From Actinomycetes bacterium (lineage in GTDB: Bacteria > Actinomycetota > Actinomycetes > JAHEKZ01): a stretch of DNA of 36,335 nucleotides. Positions within the stretch are counted from its first letter, which is position 1, and every line of letters begins with the position of its first letter. The stretch is from assembly GCA_024644435.1 (NCBI GenBank), contig JAHEKZ010000003.1, positions 1 to 36,335 on the forward strand, read 5' to 3'. Below, piece after piece: positions 19,702-28,024 of the stretch. Position numbers and translations under genes: made by a program. The notes beneath the pieces were generated by a model. The model was given only the letters and a program-made list of their open reading frames with translations, made no database searches and had not been told where the DNA came from.

Positions 19702-19759
19702 CATGTCGGTACGGCTGTTCTCACATGCTGGTCAGGCGGAGTGCCCCGGACAGCGGAAA

Positions 19760-19793
19760 CGGGAGCGGCCTCCCAGTGGGGTGGCCGCTCCCG
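19760..19793 (-). terminator. Terminator-like hairpin downstream of rplI
   Basis: CGGGAGCGGCC (19760-19770) pairs perfectly with GGCCGCTCCCG (19783-19793), followed on the minus strand by TTT. Confidence 0.8.
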
Positions 19794-19812
19794 CTTGCGG
19801 GGCAAACGCTCG

Positions 19813-20265
19813 TCAGGCCGAAGCCGCGACGACGTCCACCTCGATGCTGGCGTCGACCTCGGGGTGCAGTGCCACGGTCACCGTGTGGGCACCCACCGTC
19901 TTGATCGGTGACTCGACCTGAACTGCCCGCTTGTCGAGGGCCGGGCCACCGGCGGCAGACACCGCGTCCACGATGTCGCCGGCGGTCACCGCTCCGAAGA
20001 GACGACCAGCATCGCCGGCCTTCACCTCAAGCGTGACCGTCAGAGCGGCCAGCTCGGCCTTCATCTCGTTCGCCTGCCCCAAATCGCGGGTGGCGCGGGC
20101 ATCGCGTGATCGCTTGATCCCGCCGATCTGCTTCTCTCCACCCCGTGACCAGGGCATTGCCAGTCCGCGCGGCAGCAGGAAGTTGCGGCCGTAGCCGTCC
20201 TTGACCTCAACGATGTCTCCCGGCGCACCGAGTCCGTTGACGTCCTGCGTGAGGATGAGCTTCAT
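19813..20265 (-). CDS. rplI: 50S ribosomal protein L9
   Basis: [36 protein letters not shown]. Confidence 0.98.
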   Translation of the reverse strand: MKLILTQDVNGLGAPGDIVEVKDGYGRNFLLPRGLAMPWSRGGEKQIGGIKRSRDARATRDLGQANEMKAELAALTVTLEVKAGDAGRLFGAVTAGDIVDAVSAAGGPALDKRAVQVESPIKTVGAHTVTVALHPEVDASIEVDVVAASA

Positions 20266-20296
20266 CTCGTGACCCCTTCTCAGCTTCTCGGCGTTC

Positions 20297-20533
20297 TCAG
20301 CGGGCCGTCGACGAGTACGGCATCAGCGCCATCTCACGGCTGTTCTTGATCGCCATGGCGATGTCGCGCTGGTGCTGCGTGCAGTTGCCTGTGACGCGCC
20401 GGGCGCGGATCTTGCCACGGTCAGAGACGAACTTGCGCAGCAACGTGGTGTCTTTGTAGTCGATCGTCTGCGGGTTCTTCTTGCAGAACTGGCAGACCTT
20501 CTTCTTGGGCTTCCGAAGCGGAGGCTTGGCCAT
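20297..20533 (-). CDS. rpsR: 30S ribosomal protein S18 (zinc-binding, Cys-containing form)
   Basis: [61 protein letters not shown]. Confidence 0.98.
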   Translation of the reverse strand: MAKPPLRKPKKKVCQFCKKNPQTIDYKDTTLLRKFVSDRGKIRARRVTGNCTQHQRDIAMAIKNSREMALMPYSSTAR

Positions 20534-20607
20534 CGTGGTGCTCCTGTGGTGTCAGGGCCCCGCACACGCGGGGATGGAACGGATAGGGAATCGAGTCTGA
20601 CGCGCGG

Positions 20608-21087
20608 TCAGAAGGGAGGCTCATCGTCGGCAGGTGCCGCCGATGCCCAGGGGTCAGCAGCTGGCGCGGACGGCTGCGAGCTTCCGCCGCCGCCACCGCC
20701 GAAGCCACCGCCGCCGCCGGCCCTGGTGACCTTGGCGACCTTGGCCGTGGCGTACTTCAGGGACGGGCCGACCTCATCGACATCGAGCTCGTAGACGGTG
20801 CGCTTCTCACCCTCGCGGGTCTCGTACGAACGCTGCTTGAGGCGTCCCTGCACGATGACGCGAGCGCCCTTGGTCAGCGTCTCGGCAACGTTCTCGGCCG
20901 CCTGACGCCAGATGGAGCAGCGAAGGAAGAGGGCGTCGCCGTCTTTCCAGTCGTTGGTGTTCTTGTCGAAGAACCGGGGTGTCGAGGCCACGGTGAAGTT
21001 GGCGACGGCAGCACCGGACGACGTGAAGCGCAGCTCGGGGTCGTCAGTGAGGTTGCCGACGACGGTAATGACAGTGTCACCAGCCAT
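20608..21087 (-). CDS. ssb: Single-stranded DNA-binding protein
   Basis: [35 protein letters not shown], Gly-rich linker and acidic tip DDEPPF. Confidence 0.98.
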   Translation of the reverse strand: MAGDTVITVVGNLTDDPELRFTSSGAAVANFTVASTPRFFDKNTNDWKDGDALFLRCSIWRQAAENVAETLTKGARVIVQGRLKQRSYETREGEKRTVYELDVDEVGPSLKYATAKVAKVTRAGGGGGFGGGGGGSSQPSAPAADPWASAAPADDEPPF

Positions 21088-21095
21088 CGCGCGAC

Positions 21096-21386
21096 CTACT
21101 TTCCGTCCCTGCGGACAACCTTGGTCCGCAGGACGGCTTCGGTGAGGTTCAGCTGACGGTCGAGTTCTTTGACCGTGTCAGGCTCAGCCTGCATCTCGAT
21201 GACGGCGTAGATGCCGTCACTCTTCTTGGAGATCTCGTGGGCGAGCCGGCGACGTCCCCAGATGTCGACCTTGTCCACCGAGCCGCCATCTTTGGTGATG
21301 ACGGTCAGGAACTGGTCGAGTGAGGGAGCGACGGTGCGCTCTTCGAGGTCGGGGTCGAGGATGACCATGAGTTCGTACTGACGCAT
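21096..21386 (-). CDS. rpsF: 30S ribosomal protein S6
   Basis: [30 protein letters not shown]...[26 protein letters not shown]. Confidence 0.98.
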   Translation of the reverse strand: MRQYELMVILDPDLEERTVAPSLDQFLTVITKDGGSVDKVDIWGRRRLAHEISKKSDGIYAVIEMQAEPDTVKELDRQLNLTEAVLRTKVVRRDGK

Positions 21387-21416
21387 GCGTTCTCCACCTC
21401 CTTCGGACTTGAAGCG

Positions 21417-21435
21417 GTCACGGACGATCCGTGAC
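21417..21435 (-). promoter_or_regulatory. Hairpin in the rpsF mRNA leader
   Basis: Minus strand GTCACGGA-TCG-TCCGTGAC, perfect 8-bp stem with 3-nt loop, about 30 nt before the rpsF start and upstream of AAGGAGGTGG. Confidence 0.5.
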
Positions 21436-21637
21436 AGGAGGGCGATGCGATCGTTTGCTGGTGGCCCGAACGCAGGTGCCCGGGAACAGCCTGGCCAGAG
21501 TACCGGGCGTCAGGGCGTCGAGCGAAATCGGCTGTGGACCACCCGCCCGTTCAGCGCCTGGGGATGACCACCGTCAGCGCATCTGGGGCTGGTCCGCCGG
21601 CAGGTTCGAAGGCGGCTCGGCGGAATAGGGTGCCGCC

Positions 21638-22423
21638 ATGCGGATCGCGACCTGGAACGTCAACTCCATCACCGCCCGGCTGCCGCGCGTCACCGAGTGG
21701 CTGCAGGCCAGCGGCACCGACGTCTTGTGCCTGCAAGAGACCAAGGTGGCGGCTGACGCGTTCCCTGGCGAGGCGTTCACCGACCTCGGCTACGACGTCG
21801 CCCACCACGGCCAGGGGCGCTGGAACGGAGTAGCGGTGGTGAGCCGGGTCGGCATCGACGACGTCGAGCGCGGCTTCCCCACCGATCCGGGGTTCCCCGA
21901 CCACGAGACCCTTGAGGCCAGGGCCATCGGCGCCACCTGCGGCGGCGTCCGCGTCTGGTCGCTCTACGTCCCCAACGGGCGAACGCCTGACGACGCGCAC
22001 TACGCGTACAAGCTTGCCTGGCTCGACGCCATCACCACGCACCTCAGCCCCCAGGTCGCGGCCCCCACGCCGCTGGCGCTCGTCGGCGACTTCAACATCG
22101 CCCCCACCGATGCAGACGTCTGGGACCCGGCGAAGTTCGTCGGCGCCACCCACGTGACCGATGCCGAGCGCACCGCATTCGAGGCCGTCAAACAACTGGG
22201 GCTGAGCGACGTATTCCCTCGAGCGTTGAAGGGCGACCACCCCTTCACCTTCTGGGACTACCGCGATGGTGCCTTTCACCGTGGCATGGGCATGCGGATC
22301 GACTTCGTCCTCGCGAACGCCGCCCTTGCGGACGCGGTCAACGACGCCTACGTCGACCGGGATGCCCGCAAAGGCAAGGGGCCCAGCGACCACGCGCCGG
22401 TGGTCGTCGACATCGACGTCTGA
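21638..22423 (+). CDS. xth: Exodeoxyribonuclease III (AP endonuclease family)
   Basis: MRIATWNVNSITARLPRVTEWLQASGTDVLCLQETKVA, LVGDFNIAPTDADVWDP, GMRIDFVLAN, SDHAPVVVDI. Confidence 0.95.
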   Translation: MRIATWNVNSITARLPRVTEWLQASGTDVLCLQETKVAADAFPGEAFTDLGYDVAHHGQGRWNGVAVVSRVGIDDVERGFPTDPGFPDHETLEARAIGATCGGVRVWSLYVPNGRTPDDAHYAYKLAWLDAITTHLSPQVAAPTPLALVGDFNIAPTDADVWDPAKFVGATHVTDAERTAFEAVKQLGLSDVFPRALKGDHPFTFWDYRDGAFHRGMGMRIDFVLANAALADAVNDAYVDRDARKGKGPSDHAPVVVDIDV

Positions 22424-22591
22424 GCGTCCACCGGGTATGCACTCGGCGCGTAGGGTGTGACGAAGGGGTCACCCCCGGTGAGATCGATCGCCCGATCGGT
22501 CCACGTGCGGGCGAAGCCGCGACATCGATCGAGATCGCGGCCTACCGTGCAAGTTCCGTACCACTCGTCTGCTCCAGGGGGACCCGCACCC

Positions 22592-23911
22592 ATGTCACGA
22601 TCTCCATGGCGCTCGCTGCGCCGCACCAGCGCCGTCACCGCGCTGGCCGTCGCCGGGCTGCTGGCCTCTGGACTCGTCGGAACCGCCGAGGCGGCCAGGA
22701 CGACTGTCACAGGAACGGTCAAGACCGATGCGGGCACGCCCGTCGCCGGCGTCAAGGTGAGCATCAAGGTCGGCAGCCGCAAGGCGGTGACCACCACGAC
22801 CAATGCCTCCGGTGCGTTCTCGGCCAATGTCCGGACCGGCAATGCCAAGATCGGGCTCGTGAGCCCCGGCGCGCCGGTGGCTGACCTCCCCCAGTCGTGG
22901 CGCTTCAAGCGGATCGCCACGAGCATCAGCAACAACCAGGTGCTGAAGTTCTCACTTCCGCCCACCAGCAACGTCGCCGTGACAGTTCGGCGCAGCATGA
23001 GCACGACCCCGATCCCGGGTGCCGCCATCACCCAGTGCCTGGCGTCCACCAGCAGTGCCGACCGCTACGCCGTCCTCGCCGGCTCGACAAAGGTGGCGCC
23101 GCGGCAGAACTTCACCGGCGCCGTCACCGACGCCGACGGTCAGGTCACCCTGTCCTCGTTCAAGGACTCGTCACTCGGGCGCCTCTGCGCCGGGTTCGTC
23201 CAGACCGACGGTGGCGCCACGACCACCTACGCTGCACGCGGCCCGATCAAGGACGCCACGACCGACATCGCGATGAACATCTACGCACCGGTGGTCGTTC
23301 CCCAGGAGGGGGTCGTCCAGGACAGCACCGCCAGCGGTGCCGAGGGCATGAAGGTCGCGCTGCGATCGGCCGGCGGCCAGGTCGACTCCGTGAGCACGGT
23401 CACCTCGTCGACCGGTGACTTCCTCACTGAGATCGCCGAGGGTTCGGTGTTCGCCAGGTTCAGCAGTCGCTCCGTCTCCGGCACGACGGCTCCCCCGGCC
23501 AACATGCCGCGGTCGTTCAAGGCGACCATCGACGGCACTGCTGACGGCCTCACCCCGTGGGTGGTGCAGCTTCCTGCGACCGTCACCCTCACGGTCGAGG
23601 TGGTGAACGCCGATGGTTCACCCGTCAAGAACGCCGTCATCCGTCCGGCGTCCGGCGGGGTGCTCGACGCTGCCGACCCGGCCGCACTGGTTGCCGACCA
23701 ACCTGATGCGCAGCTGAGCCAGCTCATCTACGGAGATGCGCTGAGCGACGAGGCGGGGATGACGTCCGCTCGGCTCTTCCCGGACTCCGCGCTCGGTGCC
23801 TTCAAGGTCACCAAGAACGCCGGTGGGGGAAAGACCAGGTCGATCGTCGTTGCGGCCGGAACCGTCCTGACCTCCAGCACCCAGATCACCGTGGTGCTGC
23901 CTCCAGCCTGA
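22592..23911 (+). CDS. Secreted protein with repeated Cna_B/carboxypeptidase-regulatory-like domains, function unknown
   Basis: Signal peptide MSRSPWRSLRRTSAVTALAVAGLLASGLVGTAEA; TVTGTVKTDAGTPVAGVKVSIKVGSRKAVTTTTNASGAFSANV and two further similar blocks. Start set at ATG 22592 rather than 22457. Confidence 0.8.
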   Translation: MSRSPWRSLRRTSAVTALAVAGLLASGLVGTAEAARTTVTGTVKTDAGTPVAGVKVSIKVGSRKAVTTTTNASGAFSANVRTGNAKIGLVSPGAPVADLPQSWRFKRIATSISNNQVLKFSLPPTSNVAVTVRRSMSTTPIPGAAITQCLASTSSADRYAVLAGSTKVAPRQNFTGAVTDADGQVTLSSFKDSSLGRLCAGFVQTDGGATTTYAARGPIKDATTDIAMNIYAPVVVPQEGVVQDSTASGAEGMKVALRSAGGQVDSVSTVTSSTGDFLTEIAEGSVFARFSSRSVSGTTAPPANMPRSFKATIDGTADGLTPWVVQLPATVTLTVEVVNADGSPVKNAVIRPASGGVLDAADPAALVADQPDAQLSQLIYGDALSDEAGMTSARLFPDSALGAFKVTKNAGGGKTRSIVVAAGTVLTSSTQITVVLPPA

Positions 23912-23936
23912 TCCGCGGCGCCGTAGGCTGGCGGCC

Positions 23937-25055
23937 GTGACTCAGCCCTTGGTGGTCCGACCGATCACCACCGACGAGCACCTTGCGGTCGTCACCGATC
24001 GAAGCGGGTCATTCCTGCAGACGCCCGCGTGGGGCACCGTCAAGAGTGACTGGTCACACGAGAGCCTCGGTTGGTTCGACGGCGCCGAGCTCGTCGGTGC
24101 TGCGCTGGTGCTGTACCGCAGTGTCCCCCGATCTCGCCGTTCACTCGCGTACCTGCCGGAGGGTCCCGTCCTCGACTGGGCCCTGTACTCGACCCGAGAC
24201 ATCACCGCTCCGCTGCTTGAGCACCTCCGTGGTCGCAAGGTGTTCTCGGTGAAGATGGGTCCACCCGTCGTTGCTCGTCGCTGGAGCGCCGGAACCCTCA
24301 AGGCAGGCATCGCCGACGACAAGGCGTACGCCCTCTCCGATCTCACGCCCGACGAGGTGTCGGAGGCCGCTGAGTCGGTCGTCGCAGCGCTGAGCGCCGA
24401 TGGATGGAGCCGGCAGAGCTCAGGAGCCGGGTTCGGCGACTTCCAGCCTCGCTACGTCTTCCAGGTGCCCCTCGCCGGGCGCACAACGGACGACATCTTC
24501 AGCGGCTTCAATCAGCTGTGGCGCCGCAACGTACGCAAAGCGGAGAAGTCGGGGGTCGAGGTCGCAGTTGGCGGCGCCGCCGACCTGCCGGAGTTCCACG
24601 CGCTCTACGTCGAGACCGCTGAGCGCGACAGGTTCACGCCGCGTCCGCTCAGCTACTTCCAGCGCATGTGGGATGCGATGCGCGCAGAGGGTCGCGACGA
24701 TCGCCTCCGGCTCTACCTCGCCCGGCACGACGGACGCCTGTTGGCCGCAACGACGTGGGTGAAGGTTGGCACCCACGTGTGGTACTCGTACGGGGCCTCG
24801 TCCAATGAGGGACGTGAGTTTCGTCCGAGCAACGCCGTTCAGTGGCGCATGATCCAGGACGCACACGGCGCCGGTGCAGAGGTCTACGACCTGCGCGGCA
24901 TCTCGGACACACTCGACCCGAAAGATCCACTCTTCGGCCTCATCCAGTTCAAGGTGGGAACCGGTGGCGAGGCCGTCGAGTACGTGGGTGAGTGGGACTA
25001 TCCACTCAACCGCTTGCTGCACAAGGCATTCACCTACTACATGGAGCGTCGATAG
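23937..25055 (+). CDS. FemABX-family peptidoglycan interpeptide-bridge aminoacyltransferase
   Basis: SFLQTPAWGTVKSDWSHESLGWFDG, RSLAYLPEGPVLDW, FNQLWRRNVRKAEKSGVEVAVG, YEVYDLRGISDTLDPKDPLFGLIQFKVGTGGEAVEYVGEWDYPLN-like C-terminus. Confidence 0.92.
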   Translation: MTQPLVVRPITTDEHLAVVTDRSGSFLQTPAWGTVKSDWSHESLGWFDGAELVGAALVLYRSVPRSRRSLAYLPEGPVLDWALYSTRDITAPLLEHLRGRKVFSVKMGPPVVARRWSAGTLKAGIADDKAYALSDLTPDEVSEAAESVVAALSADGWSRQSSGAGFGDFQPRYVFQVPLAGRTTDDIFSGFNQLWRRNVRKAEKSGVEVAVGGAADLPEFHALYVETAERDRFTPRPLSYFQRMWDAMRAEGRDDRLRLYLARHDGRLLAATTWVKVGTHVWYSYGASSNEGREFRPSNAVQWRMIQDAHGAGAEVYDLRGISDTLDPKDPLFGLIQFKVGTGGEAVEYVGEWDYPLNRLLHKAFTYYMERR

Positions 25056-25057
25056 CC

Positions 25058-26092
25058 GTGTTCGCCCTCCACGTCGAGTCGGAGCGGTGGCGCGCTCACG
25101 CAGCCTCGCTCACCCGACAGGTGCCCACGATCGTCCCTGTCGCCAAGGGGAACGGGTATGGGTTCGGACTTGCGATGCTCGGGGCCGAGGCCCAACGGCT
25201 CGCCTGCGACACACTGGCGGTCGGGACCCTCGACGAGGCCCCGTTGGTCCATGACGCATTCCGCGGTGATGTCCTGGTGCTGACACCTTGGCACCCGGCG
25301 ATCGACCCGGAACCGGACGACGACAGCCGACTGGTCCTCACCGCGTCCTCGCTCGAGGCTGTTCGCGCCCTGGCTGGCCATGGCCGACGCGTCGTGGTCG
25401 AGCTGCTCACCTCGATGAGGCGCTTCGGGCTCGATGAAGAGGCGATCGCTACAGCCGTCCCCGACATCAAGCGCCTCGCGCTGTCTGGGTTCGCTCTGCA
25501 CCTGCCGATCGACGACGGTGAGCTGTCACGCGTTGAAGAGATCAGCAGCTGGGTCAGCACACTGCGACGCCACCAGCTACCCACCGACACCCTGTGGGTG
25601 AGCCACGTGTCGCAGGACGAGCTCGCAACACTGCATCGCCGGCACCCCGAGACCACGTTTCGGCCACGCATCGGGACCGCTCTCTGGCTCGGCGCCCGCC
25701 AGACGTACCAGGCCCGGGGCACCGTCTTGGCCTGTCACCTGGTGCGCAGGGGAGAGCGGTACGGCTATCGGCAGCGCAAGGCCACCACTGCCGGGCACCT
25801 GCTCGTCGTCGGCGGCGGCACATCACACGGAGTCGCCCTGGCCGCCCCCCGGGCAGTCAAGGGTGTCGTACCCCGGCTCAAGCTGGCCGGCGAGGGCGGG
25901 CTCGAGGCTGGCGGGCGTGCACTCTCGCCCTTTCATGTGGGGGGCAAGCGCCGGTGGTTCGCCGAGCCGCCCCACATGCAGGTCTCGATGATCTGGCTGC
26001 CGGCGGAGGTCCCGTCTCCGGTGATCGGAGACTCGGTGCCGGTCGACATCCGGATGACGACGGCAACCTTCGACCGCGTCATCCTGCACTGA
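25058..26092 (+). CDS. Divergent alanine-racemase-fold PLP protein
   Basis: VPTIVPVAKGNGYGFGL (PLP-Lys region), TSMRRFGLDEE, LSGFALHLPIDDGE, FRPRIGTALWLGARQTY. Start GTG 25058 two nt after the FemABX stop. Confidence 0.82.
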   Translation: MFALHVESERWRAHAASLTRQVPTIVPVAKGNGYGFGLAMLGAEAQRLACDTLAVGTLDEAPLVHDAFRGDVLVLTPWHPAIDPEPDDDSRLVLTASSLEAVRALAGHGRRVVVELLTSMRRFGLDEEAIATAVPDIKRLALSGFALHLPIDDGELSRVEEISSWVSTLRRHQLPTDTLWVSHVSQDELATLHRRHPETTFRPRIGTALWLGARQTYQARGTVLACHLVRRGERYGYRQRKATTAGHLLVVGGGTSHGVALAAPRAVKGVVPRLKLAGEGGLEAGGRALSPFHVGGKRRWFAEPPHMQVSMIWLPAEVPSPVIGDSVPVDIRMTTATFDRVILH

Positions 26093-26150
26093 GTGGTGGG
26101 GTACCTTGGCGCCTCGTGGAGGGGCCTTTCGGCGACCGTGGGGGGTGGAG

Positions 26151-27086
26151 ATGCGGATCAGACCGGGAAGCTCCCGTGATGTAGCCACGTTCACCCGGCT
26201 GTCCAACGCCCAGAGCCAATGGCTGCGCGGTGAGAACTCCTGGCAGGAGGACGAGCTCGCCGCAATCTTGATCAGCGCCACCGGCGAGCCGGCAGACAAC
26301 GACCGCTACCTCGAGGTGGGTGGCGAGACCGTGGCCGCGGTGCATGTGCACATGAGCGAGCCCTACGCCAAGGGGACGATAAACCTAGCCCTCCCCCCTG
26401 GCAGGGACCGCGCCGACCATGCCCGAACGTTGATCGGTGCGGCCGAACGAATAGTGCGCAGCAGCCCCCACATGGCACCCGATGCGGCACTTCAGCTGGA
26501 CGTCGCACGCGAAGACACCGAGCTGCGTGCCGTCGCCGAGGAGCTGGGGTTCGCCGTCATCCAGAAGATGACCAGTCTCGAAGGCGACATCCTCGATGCC
26601 CCGGCGCCTGCCTGGCCCGCCGATGTCGAGGTCGCCACCTTCAGCATCACCCGCGACCTCACCGCAGGCTACGACGTCATTCGGGAAACCTTCCCGCCCA
26701 AGCTCGGCGGATGGCATCTTTCCAAGGACGACTACGAGTACAGCGTGCAGAACGACCCCACGGCACTTCCGGGGCTGTCGGTGATCGTCCGCGACGCGCA
26801 AGGACCAGTGGCCATCGCACTGAACTTCCTGGACACCACCAAATCCAACACCGGGCTCACCGGAGCATTTGGCGTCCGCACCCGCAGGCAGCGTCAAGGG
26901 CTCGGGCACGCACTGCTCCTGGAGTCGTTCGACAGGTTTCGCAGCCGAGGTTGGGCTCATGCGCGCCTCGCCACCGTCCTCGGCAAGGATCTCGACGACG
27001 ACAACTACACGCTCTTCACCGATGTCGGTATGCGGCCGCTCTTCGACGACCTCACTCTGGCAAAGACGGACATGACGTGGCCCTGA
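26151..27086 (+). CDS. Double-GNAT-domain acetyltransferase, copy 1
   Basis: C-terminal GAFGVRTRRQRQGLGHALLLESFDRFRSRGWAHARLATV (acetyl-CoA motif RQGLG); degenerate N-terminal GNAT-like half. Confidence 0.85.
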   Translation: MRIRPGSSRDVATFTRLSNAQSQWLRGENSWQEDELAAILISATGEPADNDRYLEVGGETVAAVHVHMSEPYAKGTINLALPPGRDRADHARTLIGAAERIVRSSPHMAPDAALQLDVAREDTELRAVAEELGFAVIQKMTSLEGDILDAPAPAWPADVEVATFSITRDLTAGYDVIRETFPPKLGGWHLSKDDYEYSVQNDPTALPGLSVIVRDAQGPVAIALNFLDTTKSNTGLTGAFGVRTRRQRQGLGHALLLESFDRFRSRGWAHARLATVLGKDLDDDNYTLFTDVGMRPLFDDLTLAKTDMTWP

Positions 27087-28024
27087 GCATCCGACCGGGT
27101 TCTCTCAACGATGCGGAGACCTTCACCTCCCTGGTCAACCAGCACCATGAGGCGTTCACGGGCGAGCCTCTGTGGAGTATCGAAGAGATGCGGGCCGTCC
27201 TGGTCACGGCAACCGCTGACCCTCACCGAGACGACCGGTACATCGAGCGTGACGGCGAGCCAGTTGCCGGTTTCCACACACGCTTCTACGAGCCTTTCGA
27301 TGTCGGCCGAATCGACCTGGCGGCCCCACTGCAGCCCGAGCGGACCATGGTCGTCGAGATGCTCGTCGATGCCGCGCTCCGCGTCCTCCGGTCACGTGAC
27401 ACGGGCGACACGGTATCCATCGCGCAGACCACGGTTCCGGCCGAAGACTATGAAGTGCTGGAGGTGCTGCGCGGTCGTGGGTTCGACCCAACGGGGCGGT
27501 TGGCACTGCTCGAGATGCCGATCAAGCGGGTGCGCCGGTCTTCGCCGCCCGACGGAGTCACGATCGTTCCCTTCGTCATCCAGGATCACCTCGACGACGG
27601 CTTCACCATTCTCGACCAGTCCTTCCCGACGCCCGGAAGCAACTGGTACCTGGTCCGTGACGACTACGAACACATGATGCGAAACGACCCCACGGCGTTG
27701 GCTGGTCTGTCGTTGATGGCTTACCGCGGCGCAATGCCAGTCGGCATCTGCATCAACTTCATCGACACCATGCGGCCACAAGCCGGTCATATCGGCATGC
27801 TGGGGGTGGCGCAGTCAGAGAGACGGAGTGGCATCGGACGCGCACTCTTTGCCGAGTCACTCGCTGGCTTCGCTTTGCGAGGGTGGACGCATGCACGGCT
27901 CACCACCATCACGCCGGTGAGCGGCGTCGGCGGCGAGGATGCCGGTGGGTTCTTCCGCTCAGTGGGAATGACGACCGTGTACGACCACGACATCATGTCC
28001 AGACCCCTCGCCGGACCCCGATGA
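27077..28024 (+). CDS. Double-GNAT-domain acetyltransferase, copy 2 (tandem paralog)
   Basis: GMLGVAQSERRSGIGRALFAESLAGFALRGWTHARLTTI; same layout as copy 1. GTG 27077 overlaps the end of copy 1 by 10 nt. Confidence 0.85.
   Translation: MALSIRPGSLNDAETFTSLVNQHHEAFTGEPLWSIEEMRAVLVTATADPHRDDRYIERDGEPVAGFHTRFYEPFDVGRIDLAAPLQPERTMVVEMLVDAALRVLRSRDTGDTVSIAQTTVPAEDYEVLEVLRGRGFDPTGRLALLEMPIKRVRRSSPPDGVTIVPFVIQDHLDDGFTILDQSFPTPGSNWYLVRDDYEHMMRNDPTALAGLSLMAYRGAMPVGICINFIDTMRPQAGHIGMLGVAQSERRSGIGRALFAESLAGFALRGWTHARLTTITPVSGVGGEDAGGFFRSVGMTTVYDHDIMSRPLAGPR

Noticed and set aside
19518-19805. 95-aa minus-strand ORF between rplI and dnaB
   Set aside because: Overlaps the rplI terminator hairpin; Pro/Arg-rich with no convincing start context. 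The region is better explained as regulatory.
20670-20720. Short CCG/CCA-rich repeat in ssb, considered as a microsatellite
   Set aside because: Encodes the usual Gly-rich linker of actinobacterial SSB.
22430-22591. Possible riboswitch upstream of the secreted Cna_B-like gene (GATCGATCG-rich hairpins)
   Set aside because: I could not match the conserved cores of c-di-AMP (ydaO) or c-di-GMP riboswitches as I remember them; only short GC-rich palindromes are visible.
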